Shown here: one piece after another, positions 16,458 to 25,395 of the stretch
How positions within the stretch are numbered: position 1 is the stretch's first letter
Layout of the letters: every line of letters starts with the position of its first letter
Assembly (NCBI RefSeq): GCF_028745515.1
Contig: NZ_JAQZSG010000011.1
Location: forward strand, 1 to 64,000
Source of the DNA: Paenibacillus thermotolerans
GTDB lineage: Bacteria; Bacillota; Bacilli; Paenibacillales; YIM-B00363
Length of the DNA stretch: 64,000 nucleotides
Direction of reading: 5' to 3'
Notes under the pieces: model-generated
Told to the model about the DNA's origin: nothing
Seen by the model: only the letters and a program-made list of their open reading frames with translations
Database searches by the model: none
Made by a program: the position numbers and the translations under genes

Positions 16458-18437
16458 TCAACCGTTCCCTTGCACCCCGCCCCCAAGCTTCCTATATTTG
16501 TCGACGTACTTTCGGACCGCCAGCACGAACGTCGCGTGCGACCACGTAAGCGGAGCGACCGACACCGGGCTCCCGTCGTAAGGGTCGAGCTGCTCCGACA
16601 GTACGCCGCTCTCCATCGCCTTGCCGACGACCCATTCCAGCGTGCGCCGCGGCGATGCCAAATCTTCCGGCGATGCGGCGGCTTCAATCTCGTATTCCGC
16701 CACCCAAAGCGTGCAAATGATCCACGGGTTTCCGGGCACGACCTCCAAGTCCGACGAACGTTGAAAATAGTAATCCTGGTAGTACCGCGCAATGCCGCCG
16801 ACCGGCGTTTTGACCGACAATCCCTCTTTGACCGCCTGCATCGTTCTCCGGACCCGATCGTCCGACGCAGGCAGCACGCCGAATTCAAATATGCCGTACA
16901 CGCTGCTCTCCAGCGTCATGTCCTTATGCCACTTTCCGTCCTTCATGTACAAACCGCGGGCGAACCGTCCGCTGTCCTCATCCCATAGATGCTCCATAAT
17001 GCCGCCCTTCAGCCGCCGAGCCGCCTGCTCGTATCGCTCGCACCGCTCGTCGTCGCCGAACAAGCGGGCGAAGCCGGCGGCCGCCGTCAATCCGCCGTAT
17101 ACGGCCGAAGCGGTGAACGTGTAAATCCCATACCGCTCCTCCCACAGATCGTAGCTCGGCTTCGGAAGGTGAAGCTCCGGGTCCATATACGTGTTTAAAA
17201 ACCGAGCGGCCCTGCGGATCAAGCCAGGGTAAAGCGACTGGGGCAGCTCGATGTCGCCGTGCCGGACGTAATCGTGCCATAACGCAAACAAGACGAGCGC
17301 GGTTTCGTCCTCCTGGATCGGCAGCTGCTGGCGGCCATGATTCAAGTACGGGTGCCAGGAGGAGCCGACCGTGCCGTCCGGGTTATATTTGTGCTGCAGG
17401 TAGCCGTCCTCCGTTATCGCTCTGGCGCAAAAATAAAAAAACGGCGCGATCATCCCCTGATAACCCGCCATCGACATCGCGTACGCGACAAGGGCGCCGT
17501 CCCTCGGCCACATATAGCTGTAGTGGTCCCGGTTGAATTGAAGAATGTCCGTATCGTTGGCGGCGATGACGGCGCCTCTCTCGTCGATTTGCGTCCGGAC
17601 GATGAGCAGGCTTTTCCGGTACATGCCTACAATGTCGGTCCCCAAATCCGCAAAATCTTGTTCGGCCTTCGTCACCCAGCGCTGCCAATAAATTTTGGCC
17701 CGCTCCAGCAATTTGCCCGGGCCGCTCTCCTTCACGTACCGGTCGAGCCGCTTGACTTCCTCCAAATTTTCGCCGGCCGTCATCCAATAATACATCGTTT
17801 GCGCTTCTCCCGGAGGTACGTACAATCGGAACGAAACGGTGCTGTCCACCGAGCCTTGGGCGATCGGATTGCCCATCAAATGGCCGTCTTCCGCATCTTT
17901 CCATGTCCCTTCGGCTTGATGAAACCTTTTGACCCCTGTAGTATATTGATAAATACCTTCTTGACCGGAGGAGCCGTTAAACATAAAATAATGGTCCCGC
18001 TTGTAATGGAATACCGTGTGATTCGCCGGGTAGTAGGCGGCCGTGTCGCCGACCTCCGTTTCGTCGATCACCAGGTCTTGATGGAAGAACAAGCGGATCT
18101 CCCGCTCATATTCGTACTCGTTCCGGACGGTAAAGCGCCGGATAAATATATTTTCCCGCTGGTGAACGCCGTCGTTCATATGAAGCGTTATACCGAGCCG
18201 CGGGTTGTAAGCTTTCACGCGGGTTACGAGAGAATCGTCTTCGTAGGCGAGCGAACGCTCCCATTCGCCGTCGCCGAGCCACGCGAAGCTTCCCTCCGCC
18301 CAGATGCCGACACGGCAGCAGTAGCCGCTCACATGATTGAGCTGTCCGACATATGGATAATACAAGTCTCGAATATACGAGTTCCGGTCCAGGTTGATCA
18401 GCATTTTTCCGTTGCCCGTCACCAGGTGCCTTGGCAC
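16458..18437 (-). CDS. Glycoside hydrolase family 15 (glucoamylase-like)
   Basis: A 659-residue protein. An N-terminal beta-sandwich domain (1 to about 270) precedes the (alpha/alpha)6 catalytic domain of GH15. Signature stretches are YMWPRDGALVAYAM (about 312), LPIQEDETALVLFALW (about 372), YDLWEERYGIYTFT with the proposed catalytic Glu (about 428), and LSEQLDPYDGSPVSVAPLTWSHA with the second Glu (about 608-630). No signal peptide is visible, so it is probably a cytoplasmic glucosidase acting on alpha-glucans or oligosaccharides. GTG 18437 is a provisional start; GTG five codons later is possible. Transcribed alone, opposite to gcvH. Confidence 0.88.
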   Translation of the reverse strand: MPRHLVTGNGKMLINLDRNSYIRDLYYPYVGQLNHVSGYCCRVGIWAEGSFAWLGDGEWERSLAYEDDSLVTRVKAYNPRLGITLHMNDGVHQRENIFIRRFTVRNEYEYEREIRLFFHQDLVIDETEVGDTAAYYPANHTVFHYKRDHYFMFNGSSGQEGIYQYTTGVKRFHQAEGTWKDAEDGHLMGNPIAQGSVDSTVSFRLYVPPGEAQTMYYWMTAGENLEEVKRLDRYVKESGPGKLLERAKIYWQRWVTKAEQDFADLGTDIVGMYRKSLLIVRTQIDERGAVIAANDTDILQFNRDHYSYMWPRDGALVAYAMSMAGYQGMIAPFFYFCARAITEDGYLQHKYNPDGTVGSSWHPYLNHGRQQLPIQEDETALVLFALWHDYVRHGDIELPQSLYPGLIRRAARFLNTYMDPELHLPKPSYDLWEERYGIYTFTASAVYGGLTAAAGFARLFGDDERCERYEQAARRLKGGIMEHLWDEDSGRFARGLYMKDGKWHKDMTLESSVYGIFEFGVLPASDDRVRRTMQAVKEGLSVKTPVGGIARYYQDYYFQRSSDLEVVPGNPWIICTLWVAEYEIEAAASPEDLASPRRTLEWVVGKAMESGVLSEQLDPYDGSPVSVAPLTWSHATFVLAVRKYVDKYRKLGGGVQGNG

Positions 18438-18471
18438 TCCACCACGTCCTTGCTGTCTCTATTTTTATGAC

Positions 18472-18669
18472 TTATACGCCTTTGCGCATCATGATGCTGC
18501 AGAGGACATCCACCTTGTTGTCGGCCGACGCGAGCGACTCGAATTCTTCGAACAGCACGGGGGAGACGGATTTATATTCTCCTTTGTGGTAATGAATGAT
18601 TAATACATCGTCGCTCGGATCGAAGGTTACGTAAGCAATCTGTTTGTGGTCGAGCGAGACGGATTGCAT
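18472..18669 (-). CDS. Small conserved protein, KTSC-like
   Basis: A 65-residue acidic protein (starts MQSVSLDHKQIAYVTFD). The pattern of an N-terminal SV-x-Y/H segment, a beta-rich middle (LIIHYHKGEYKSV) and a C-terminal helix ending in a small hydrophobic tail loosely resembles KTSC-domain proteins, but the motif is weak and no function is claimed. The RBS AGGGAGTGATG precedes the ATG. It lies 34 bases upstream of the GH15 gene on the same strand and could be co-transcribed with it. Confidence 0.6.
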   Translation of the reverse strand: MQSVSLDHKQIAYVTFDPSDDVLIIHYHKGEYKSVSPVLFEEFESLASADNKVDVLCSIMMRKGV

Positions 18670-18839
18670 GGATCATCACTCCCTAATCAAAGTAATGGTT
18701 CAGAAATATGCGGAAACAACTCGGCCTATTCTATCGTTTTCACGAACTTCATGTTAAAACTGCTAGCCGAAGGAAAAAGGAATTGTACGAGGGTAAAGCG
18801 AATAAGAGAAAAGTAACTCGTTTGAAGGAGGATACAAAC

Positions 18840-19268
18840 ATGAGCTTTTGCTGCGGTGCAAGCATGGTAGGTACGAAAGGGACTCTGCGCCATCTTCGTA
18901 CACAAATTCATAACGTGCCCATCTTATTTTGCCCGGTATGCCACCGCATCGAGGTGCATCATCTCGTAGAAGACGAGTACGAGATTTTGGCCGAATATGC
19001 TCATGGCGACGGTGCAAACGAGGTAGACTTTGACGACTACAGCGATACGCTTGCGCGTCACGATTTATTTGAAAACTGCGTCAGCACGGAAGACGAGGAT
19101 CCGCTTCAGCTTGTCACGAACCAGATCGATATGGCTTTGGATTTACTTCGGGTGGCAAAGCAGCTTGACGATATAGAATGGGAAAACCAATTGAAAAACC
19201 GGCTTCGGGTTATGAGCGGCCGAAGAGATAAGCTGCGCCGCAAGAAAATGTTGGGCGGCCAAAGGTAA
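18840..19268 (+). CDS. Uncharacterised zinc-finger-like protein
   Basis: A 142-residue soluble protein. The N-terminus MSFCCGASMVG and LFCPVCHRIEVHH (about 30-42) give a CC...CxxC-H arrangement suited to one zinc site. An acidic middle and a basic C-terminal helix (RRDKLRRKKM) follow. ATG 18840 is chosen because GAAGGAGGAT precedes it; the frame is open 44 codons further upstream without an RBS. I do not recognise a named family. It has its own terminator and precedes sigI. Confidence 0.7.
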   Translation: MSFCCGASMVGTKGTLRHLRTQIHNVPILFCPVCHRIEVHHLVEDEYEILAEYAHGDGANEVDFDDYSDTLARHDLFENCVSTEDEDPLQLVTNQIDMALDLLRVAKQLDDIEWENQLKNRLRVMSGRRDKLRRKKMLGGQR

Positions 19269-19285
19269 CAATTTCGACTTCACTA

Positions 19286-19314
19286 ACGTCTCTTCAGGAA
19301 GAGGCGTTTTTTTT
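19286..19314 (+). terminator. Intrinsic terminator
   Basis: ACGTCTCTTC pairs with GAAGAGGCGT around a 2-base apex, followed by eight T residues. Confidence 0.85.
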
Positions 19315-19337
19315 CTATATAATGGTTTTTGCGGCTT

Positions 19338-19366
19338 ACCCCCTGAAACGGAACCGACGGCTCGAA
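19338..19366 (+). promoter_or_regulatory. Candidate SigI-type promoter of sigI
   Basis: ACCCCC (19338-19343) and CGAA (19363-19366) match the -35 and -10 motifs proposed for SigI promoters. The 19-base spacing needs checking against mapped sites. No SigA-type pair is evident here, so SigI may drive its own operon. Confidence 0.45.
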
Positions 19367-19391
19367 TTCTGATAGTACTGAGGTGAAACGG

Positions 19392-20219
19392 GTGATCCTG
19401 TTACTTATCAAAAGGTGGTTTTCAGGCCAGCGAACGCCGCCTCAGGTTACGGAGCATCAACATTTGGAATCCGCGATTGCGCGCATTCAGAATGGCGATG
19501 CCGCATTACGCAACGATCTTATTGCGCAGTATCAGCCTTTCATTGCAAAGACAGCGGGCAAGTTCTGCAAGCGGTATATACAGCCGGAGACGGATGACGA
19601 GTTCAGCATCGCGTTATCCGCATTCAATGAGGCGATCGACGGCTTCGATTCCAAGGCGGGGAGCTCGTTTCTCGGCTTCGCCGAAGGAGTCATCCGCCGC
19701 AGGCTGATCGATTACGTGCGTAAGGAGCAGCGGTTTGCGGGGCAAATCCCGCAAAGCGCATTCGAGGTTGAAGGCGACGAGGACGAACGGTTTGATCCCG
19801 TCGATGCGAAAGAGGCGGTTGAACGCTTCGAACGCGACCGAATCGCCGAGGATCGAAGGCTTGAGATCGAGACGCTCAGCGCGCAGCTTGCCGACTTCGG
19901 CATAACGTTCTCGGATTTGGTCGAGTGTTCGCCGAAGCATGAGGATTCGCGGCGAATGCTGATCGGTATCGGTGAACAGCTTAGCAAAAATGCGGAGCTC
20001 TCCGGACTGCTGCTGGCTAAAAAAACGTTGCCGCTGAAGGAAATGACGGAGCTTGTGGAGGTGTCCCGAAAGACGTTGGAACGGGGCCGTAAATATATTA
20101 TTGCCGTAACGCTGATCCATCTTGGAAGCTTTCCGCACCTGAAATCGTATGTGCTGGGCGGGACAAATACGGAAAACGACAATGATAAAAAGCAAACGAA
20201 AGGAGGGCGGGGAGCATGA
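19392..20219 (+). CDS. sigI: RNA polymerase sigma factor SigI
   Basis: A sigma-70-like factor of 275 residues. Region 2 is visible as LIAQYQPFIAKTAGKFCKR and DDEFSIALSAFNEAIDGFD, then FLGFAEGVIRRRLIDYVRKEQR; the C-terminal domain includes ELVEVSRKTLERGRKYIIAVTLIHLG, typical of SigI. In B. subtilis SigI handles heat and cell-wall stress; in clostridia it responds to polysaccharides. GTG 19392 is preferred because GAGGTGA ends five bases before it; the GTG at 19383 lies inside that RBS. It overlaps rsgI by four bases (ATGA). Confidence 0.92.
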   Translation: MILLLIKRWFSGQRTPPQVTEHQHLESAIARIQNGDAALRNDLIAQYQPFIAKTAGKFCKRYIQPETDDEFSIALSAFNEAIDGFDSKAGSSFLGFAEGVIRRRLIDYVRKEQRFAGQIPQSAFEVEGDEDERFDPVDAKEAVERFERDRIAEDRRLEIETLSAQLADFGITFSDLVECSPKHEDSRRMLIGIGEQLSKNAELSGLLLAKKTLPLKEMTELVEVSRKTLERGRKYIIAVTLIHLGSFPHLKSYVLGGTNTENDNDKKQTKGGRGA

Positions 20220-21796
20220 CCAAAGGCATCGTGATGGAAATCAGGAAAAAGGATTGCGTCGTATTAACGGAAACGGGCGCTTTCGTTCGGGTCCGCAGCC
20301 GCGGCGGAACGATTGCGGTCGGCGACGAAATTACCGTGCCGGAAATAAACAGGTCGCTGCCCCGCCGCTCCTGGATGATGGGTTCGGTTGCCGCCGCTGC
20401 GGCGTTTATGCTGGTAGTCGTATTTTCCGTATTGCCCGGCGCCTTTCCGCAGGATCCCGCGCAAACCGTCATATCGAATAACGAAGCCGTCGCTTACATA
20501 TCGATCGACATTAATCCGAGCATTGAACTGGGCATCGACGGAAAAGAGCGCGTTGTTGACGTCAGGGAGCTGAACGAAGACGGGGCGAAGCTGATCGGCG
20601 GGCTGTCCTTGTTGGGTGAAGAGGTAGACTCCGCCGTACGGACCATTATGGAAGAAGCGGAGAACAAGGTGCTTAAAGACCGCGACTCTGCAGACATCGT
20701 CATTACGAGCGTGGTTGTAGCCGAGGATGCCGATCTGCAGGAGGATGCGCTTACTGCAGGGCTTCAGGAGGAGGTCCGGCAGGTGCTGGCGCAGCATCAT
20801 GAGGAGCGGCTTGAAGCGTTTCGCGTCACGGTTTGGTCGGCTCCGGCCGAGGTGCGCGAAGAGGCGGAAGCTCAGGGGCTGTCTACCGGCAAAATGGCGT
20901 TTTATTTGAAAGCGAAGTCGGACGGCGCGGATGTTTCGGTAGAGGAGCTGAAGACCAACTCCATTCATGACGTTGCGGAGAAGTTTAAGAAGAAGGATTT
21001 GCTCTCTTCGGGCGTTTCGTATACGAAGGAAGAGATGAAGCAGCTTCTTAAGGAGCAGAATGAAGAGCTGAAGAAGGCGAAGAAGAACGACAACCGTCCT
21101 GCAAGTAATAAGAATGACGACGACGGCAAAAATAACGGTTCGGATGATCGGAATCAAGGCGGGGACAAGAACGGCAAGAATAACGGCAACAACGGTAAAA
21201 ATAACGGTAAAAGTAACGGTAACGGGAAAGGCAAGGGCGGGAGAGACGACGATGAGAACGGCGGACCGCCGAACGAACAGGGTGTGGACCGAAACAAAGA
21301 CCAGGACCGGGATAACGGCAACGGCAATAAAGGGAATAACGGAAAGGGGAACGGGAAACAAAACGGAAAACAAAACGGCAACGGACAATCCGGGAAGGCC
21401 GGGGGCGATAGAGGCTCCGGCAGCGGAAACGGAAACGGGAACAAGAACGACGGTGAGCAAGAGGACCGGCATGACGACGGGAATGAAGACAAATCGAATA
21501 ACGATAACCAAGGCCGCACCGGAACCACCGATGGCGGCCTAAAGCCGGACAAAGGGAAAAATGCGGAGAAAACGCCGCCGGGCCAAGCCGGAAAAGAGAA
21601 CCGCAACGAAAGTGCGGACAGTTCCGGAAGCGGTAACACAGGGAACGGGAACGGCAGCAGCGATAAGGGAAACGACGGTAACAATGGAAATGGCGGCAAC
21701 AATGGCAGCGGCAAGGAAAAAACCGGCGGAAAAGGCAACGGAAACGGCAACGGCCGGGGCAATTCCGACAAGGATAAAGGTTCGGACAAAAAGTAA
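20216..21796 (+). CDS. rsgI: Anti-sigma-I factor RsgI with long disordered Asn/Gly/Lys tail
   Basis: A 526-residue single-pass membrane protein that should hold SigI inactive. The N-terminal RsgI domain (1 to about 50, MTKGIVMEIRKKDCVVLT...) is cytoplasmic. One membrane helix (about 61-83) follows, then the conserved juxtamembrane domain with AYISIDINPSIELGID and LSLLGEEVDSAVRTIMEEAE. From about residue 285 to the end the extracellular part is almost wholly N, G, K, D and S. Clostridial RsgIs often carry carbohydrate-binding modules there; none is visible here. Confidence 0.92.
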   Translation: MTKGIVMEIRKKDCVVLTETGAFVRVRSRGGTIAVGDEITVPEINRSLPRRSWMMGSVAAAAAFMLVVVFSVLPGAFPQDPAQTVISNNEAVAYISIDINPSIELGIDGKERVVDVRELNEDGAKLIGGLSLLGEEVDSAVRTIMEEAENKVLKDRDSADIVITSVVVAEDADLQEDALTAGLQEEVRQVLAQHHEERLEAFRVTVWSAPAEVREEAEAQGLSTGKMAFYLKAKSDGADVSVEELKTNSIHDVAEKFKKKDLLSSGVSYTKEEMKQLLKEQNEELKKAKKNDNRPASNKNDDDGKNNGSDDRNQGGDKNGKNNGNNGKNNGKSNGNGKGKGGRDDDENGGPPNEQGVDRNKDQDRDNGNGNKGNNGKGNGKQNGKQNGNGQSGKAGGDRGSGSGNGNGNKNDGEQEDRHDDGNEDKSNNDNQGRTGTTDGGLKPDKGKNAEKTPPGQAGKENRNESADSSGSGNTGNGNGSSDKGNDGNNGNGGNNGSGKEKTGGKGNGNGNGRGNSDKDKGSDKK

Positions 21797-21805
21797 AGCG
21801 AGGAA

Positions 21806-21840
21806 GACGCGGCGGGATCGGGAGGCCGTGTCTTTTTTTT
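21806..21840 (+). terminator. Intrinsic terminator of sigI-rsgI
   Basis: GACGCGGC pairs with GCCGTGTC, followed by eight T residues. Confidence 0.8.
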
Positions 21841-21978
21841 GCGATTATCCCCCTTTTATCGAGTTCTTCGTGTGTTACAATGGGTCATATAAAGCGTTAA
21901 TGCGTCACTACGTTAATGTGAATGACAGTCTGCAAAGCGTAAGGTAGTCGTCAATCGAATGGGGGAGCTGAAGGGCAC

Positions 21979-22998
21979 ATGCGATACAATATATTCGGCA
22001 AAACGGGCGACCGCGTATCGGCGCTCGGCTTCGGAGCGATGAACCTGCCGGGCGTACCGCTCGAGCAAGCGCGCGATGCGTTAAACTACGCGTTGGATCA
22101 CGGCATAACGTACATCGATACTGCCGCTGCTTACCGCAACAGCGAGGAGATTATCGGGGAAACGATCTCTCACCGGAGGAACGAATATTTTCTGGCTACC
22201 AAAACGGGACAGCGCAAGTACGATGCGGCCAAAGCGGAAATCGAACGAAGCTTGCAGCGCATGAAAACCGATTATATCGATTTGCTTCAAATTCATTATG
22301 TGAATTACGTGAGCGAATTCAACGCAGCCATGGAAGAGGACGGCGCGTACCGGGCTGCGGTTGAAGCGAGGGAAGCGGGCAAGGTGCGCTTCATCGGCAT
22401 TACGGGACATCGGCCGGAGCTGCTGGCGAAGTGGGTCGAGAGCGGCAAATTCGATCAGGTGCTGTTTCACCTCAGCCTTGTACAGCCGTTTGCCAAGCGC
22501 GACCTGCTGCCCACGCTGAAGAGGCTGAACTTGGGCAGAACGGCGATGAAGCCGCTGTCGGGCGGTTTCGTGCAGCCGGTCGAGAAGGCGCTCCGGTTCC
22601 CGTACAGCCAAGACGTACATACGATTATATCCGGCATGGTCAGCGTCGAGGAGGTCAAGCAAAACTTAGCCGCTTTCGAACGCGAGGTGGAAGAGGAGGA
22701 GCGGCTCGAGCTGGAGGCGCTGGCTGCCGAGCTCGGCGAGCATAACTGCCGCCGCTGCAATTATTGCTCTTGTCCGCTCGAAATCGCGATTCCGGACGTC
22801 ATGATTTCCAGCACGATTCGTACGAAGCTCGGATTGCTTCCGAAAGGCGCGGCGTTCTACGAACGGCAGAAGGAAAAGCTGATCTCGTGCGCCGACTATG
22901 AACCATGTAAAGAGAAGCCTCTGTGCGAGCAAAAATGCCCGTACCACTTGCCGATGCAGCGAACGATCCAGGAAACGGCCGCTCACCTTCAAGGGTAA
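21979..22998 (+). CDS. Aldo/keto reductase with C-terminal Cys cluster (ferredoxin-like)
   Basis: A 339-residue protein: an AKR TIM barrel (1 to about 250) with YIDTAAAY (about 50) and the NADPH-site segment GMVSVEEVKQNL, then a cysteine-rich tail. The tail has CRRCNYCSCP (about 258-267) and CADYEPCKEKPLCEQKCP (about 302-320), suggesting one or two Fe-S clusters. This architecture is common in anaerobes and Bacillota and may couple NAD(P)H to electron transfer; substrate unknown. Transcribed singly between rsgI and the molybdopterin enzyme. Confidence 0.85.
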   Translation: MRYNIFGKTGDRVSALGFGAMNLPGVPLEQARDALNYALDHGITYIDTAAAYRNSEEIIGETISHRRNEYFLATKTGQRKYDAAKAEIERSLQRMKTDYIDLLQIHYVNYVSEFNAAMEEDGAYRAAVEAREAGKVRFIGITGHRPELLAKWVESGKFDQVLFHLSLVQPFAKRDLLPTLKRLNLGRTAMKPLSGGFVQPVEKALRFPYSQDVHTIISGMVSVEEVKQNLAAFEREVEEEERLELEALAAELGEHNCRRCNYCSCPLEIAIPDVMISSTIRTKLGLLPKGAAFYERQKEKLISCADYEPCKEKPLCEQKCPYHLPMQRTIQETAAHLQG

Positions 22999-23102
22999 GC
23001 AAGCCACACTCCAACATGGATTGATCCGCGCGGCATTTATTTCATCGAGGTTTTTTGGCTATAATTCCAATAAGATCTGCACGAAAAAACGGAGGAGTCG
23101 CC

Positions 23103-23699
23103 ATGTTTATGAAGAAGGCCCCCGCATCGCAGAATGACCGTGTGCCTCCGGGCCAAACCTTGACGGCCGGCTTTCCGGTGCTGCATTACGGGGATGTAGC
23201 GCGGTATACGGATGTTCGCACGCAATGGGATTTGCGCGTGTTCGGATTGGTGGAGGAGGAGCTTCGGCTTTCCTATGACGAGTTTATGGCGCTGCCGCGC
23301 CGCGAGTTTGCCAACGACATTCACTGCGTAACGACGTGGTCGAAGCTGGACAATGCATGGGAAGGCGTGGCCGTCTCGTCGATTATGGAGCGCGTGAAGC
23401 CGAAGCCGGAAGCGAAGTTCGTCATGCTGCATGCCGAGCACGGCTGGACGACGAATTTGCCGATCGAGGACTTCCTGCGCGAGACGTCGTTCTTCGGCAT
23501 TAAGCACAACGGAGCGGAGCTGACGCCGGAGCACGGGTATCCGGTTCGGATGGTCGTGCCGCATCTATACTTCTGGAAGAGCGCGAAGTGGCTGCGCGGC
23601 ATCGAGTTTATGGCCAAAGACAAGCCGGGCTTCTGGGAGCGCAACGGGTATCACATGTATGGGGACCCGTGGAAAGAGCAAAGGTACGATTTCGATTAG
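23103..23699 (+). CDS. Sulfite oxidase-like molybdopterin oxidoreductase (YuiH-like)
   Basis: A 198-residue single-domain protein of the oxidoreductase molybdopterin-binding fold. The molybdenum-ligand cysteine is expected at about C75 in DIHCVTTWSKLDNAWEGV. HGYPVRMVVPHLYFWKSAKWLRGIEFM is the family signature region. It lacks the dimerisation and heme domains of full sulfite oxidases, and has no Tat signal, so it appears cytoplasmic. The start at 23103 follows GGAGG; the frame is open 16 codons upstream without an RBS. Its substrate is unknown. Confidence 0.85.
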   Translation: MFMKKAPASQNDRVPPGQTLTAGFPVLHYGDVARYTDVRTQWDLRVFGLVEEELRLSYDEFMALPRREFANDIHCVTTWSKLDNAWEGVAVSSIMERVKPKPEAKFVMLHAEHGWTTNLPIEDFLRETSFFGIKHNGAELTPEHGYPVRMVVPHLYFWKSAKWLRGIEFMAKDKPGFWERNGYHMYGDPWKEQRYDFD

Positions 23700-23713
23700 G
23701 TTTTGTAGCAGTT

Positions 23714-23757
23714 AGAGCGACCTGGGCACCTGAACGGTGATCGGATCGCTCTTTTTA
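23714..23757 (+). terminator. Intrinsic terminator
   Basis: AGAGCGA at 23714 pairs with TCGCTCT, followed by TTTTATT; a long inner loop holds a second small stem. Confidence 0.65.
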
Positions 23758-23773
23758 TTAAACTAGCCGATTT

Positions 23774-23795
23774 TAGCGGTCATTGAGTTCCGTTA
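23774..23795 (-). repeat. Single copy of the 22-bp palindromic element
   Basis: TAGCGGT-N8-TTCCGTTA, a solitary inverted copy of the unit found four times at 6583-6770. Confidence 0.7.
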
Positions 23796-23850
23796 ACTTG
23801 AGGCGCTGAATAACTAACTTGGGCGGTTTGCAGATTTATTACAAAGGAAA

Positions 23851-23865
23851 TGATAATAACTATCA
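23851..23865 (+). promoter_or_regulatory. Fur-box-like operator over the -10 of the sugar porter gene
   Basis: TGATAAT-A-ACTATCA matches the Bacillus Fur 7-1-7 consensus TGATAAT-N-ATTATCA at 13 of 14 positions. A possible promoter, TTGCAG (23828-23833) with GATAAT (23852-23857) at 18 bp, places the -10 inside the box, the expected geometry for iron repression. Confidence 0.6.
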
Positions 23866-23896
23866 ATCCGCCATGAAAAAAAGGAGTTGCCCAAGT

Positions 23897-25274
23897 TTGA
23901 CGAACGCAGGTCCGAAGCGCAAATCATTTTCCGTGTTTTCCACGTTTTATTCCGTTATCGCCGCTATAGGCGGCTTCTTGTTCGGTTACGATACGGCCGT
24001 CATATCCGGCGCGGTCGGCTTCATTCGAGAAAGGTTTGATCTGAATGCCGGCATGGAAGGGTGGGTCGTATCGAGTATTATCGTAGGCGCCGCTATAGGA
24101 GCAGCCTTTTCCGGGGTACTAAGCGATACATTCGGCCGCAAAAAAATGCTGATGGCGGCTGCGGTGTTATTTGTCATCGGCTCGGTCGGTTCCGCGTTCC
24201 CAAGCACCGTCACCGGATTGGTCTGGGCCAGGATTATCGGGGGAATAGGCGTCGGCATGGCTTCCACGTTATCTCCGTTATACATTGCGGAAATCGCGCC
24301 AGCCCGGATTAGGGGCCGATTGGTATCGATCTACCAGTTTGCGGTGGTGACCGGAATATTCGCGACCTTCTTTATAAACAAAACGATCGCCGGATACGGT
24401 GACGACGCATGGGATGTCTCCGCCGCATGGCGTTGGATGCTTGGGTTCGGCGTTGCTCCCGGCATCCTGTACCTGCTTCTCCTCTTGTTCATTCCCGAAA
24501 CTCCCCGTTGGCTGATGAAGAAAAACCAAGAGGTTCGGGCTTTGAACGTGCTGGAACGAATGAACGGCAAGGAAGCCGCGAAAGCCGAGCTCCATGAAAT
24601 GCTAAATCTGAAGGAAAACGATCAAGGCTCGATCAAGGAGCTGTTTCGGCCCGGGCTGCGGCTTCCGCTGATCGTGGGGGTCGGGCTGGCCATCCTCCAG
24701 CAAATTACCGGAATCAACGCGATTATGTACTACGCTCCGGAAATTTTGAAGCAGACGGGGGCCGGGACCGATGCCGCGTTAACCCAGACGGTACTCGTCG
24801 GGCTCGTTAACTTTGCGTTTACTCTGATTGCTTTATGGCTTATTGATAAAGCGGGGAGAAAGGCGCTCCTGCTCGTCGGCTCCAGCGTTATGATGATTTG
24901 TTTGTTTGCCGTCGGATACGGCTTTCATGATCCCAACGTGCCGGGATACTTCGTATTGTTTTTTATCCTTTTGTACGTGGCGGCTTTTGCCGTCGCTCGG
25001 GCCGGTCGTGTGGGTCATGATTTCGGAAATATTTCCGGGCCGAATCAGAGGCCGAGCGACCGCCGTCGCGGCGTTAGCTTTATGGGCGGCCGATTATGTT
25101 GTATCGCAAACGTTCCCTATGCTTTTGCAATGGATCGGGACATCGTCGACCTTCTGGCTGTTCGCCTGTATTGCGCTCGTGACCGTCGTATTCTGCGCGA
25201 AGGTAGTCCCGGAGACGAAAGGAAGATCGCTTGAAGAAATCGAACGGCTTTGGTCGACGAAGCCTCTGAAATAA
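23897..25274 (+). pseudogene. MFS sugar porter interrupted by a frameshift
   Basis: Sugar-porter-family transporter (XylE/IolT/GlcP-like), about 460 residues if intact. The first frame gives GGFLFGYDTAVISGAVGF, GRKKMLMAA, RIRGRLVSIYQ, PETPRWLMKK and QQITGINAIMYYAPE, all family signatures. Near 24993 the sense changes frame: AAFAV is followed in another frame by SLGPVVWVMISEIFPGRIRG and the closing PETKGRSLEEIE. GTC-GCTCGG would need two extra bases to read through. The start may be TTG 23897 (AAGGAG ten bases upstream) or ATG 23873. Either a recent mutation or a sequencing error. Preceded by a Fur-like box, unusual for a sugar porter. Confidence 0.85.
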
Positions 25275-25342
25275 ATTGAACATATTCAGGAATTGATGTA
25301 TTCTAAAAAGTGCTATTAATATAGTTAGCGCTAATGACATGT

Positions 25343-25380
25343 CCCCCGTTTGCCGGATGAACCGCGGACGGGGGCTTTTA
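25343..25380 (+). terminator. Putative terminator after the sugar porter
   Basis: CCCCCGT (25343-25349) pairs with ACGGGGG (25368-25374), followed by CTTTTA. Confidence 0.55.
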
Positions 25381-25395
25381 ATAGGGGGAAATCCG

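Noticed and set aside
16428-18470. Long plus-strand frames opposite the GH15 gene
   Set aside because: Shadows of a high-GC coding strand; Arg/His/Val-rich translation with no family features.
20264-21789. Minus-strand frames (415 and 211 codons) opposite rsgI
   Set aside because: Mirror of the low-complexity N/G/K tail (Pro/Leu/Phe/Ser-rich); no RBS and no motif.
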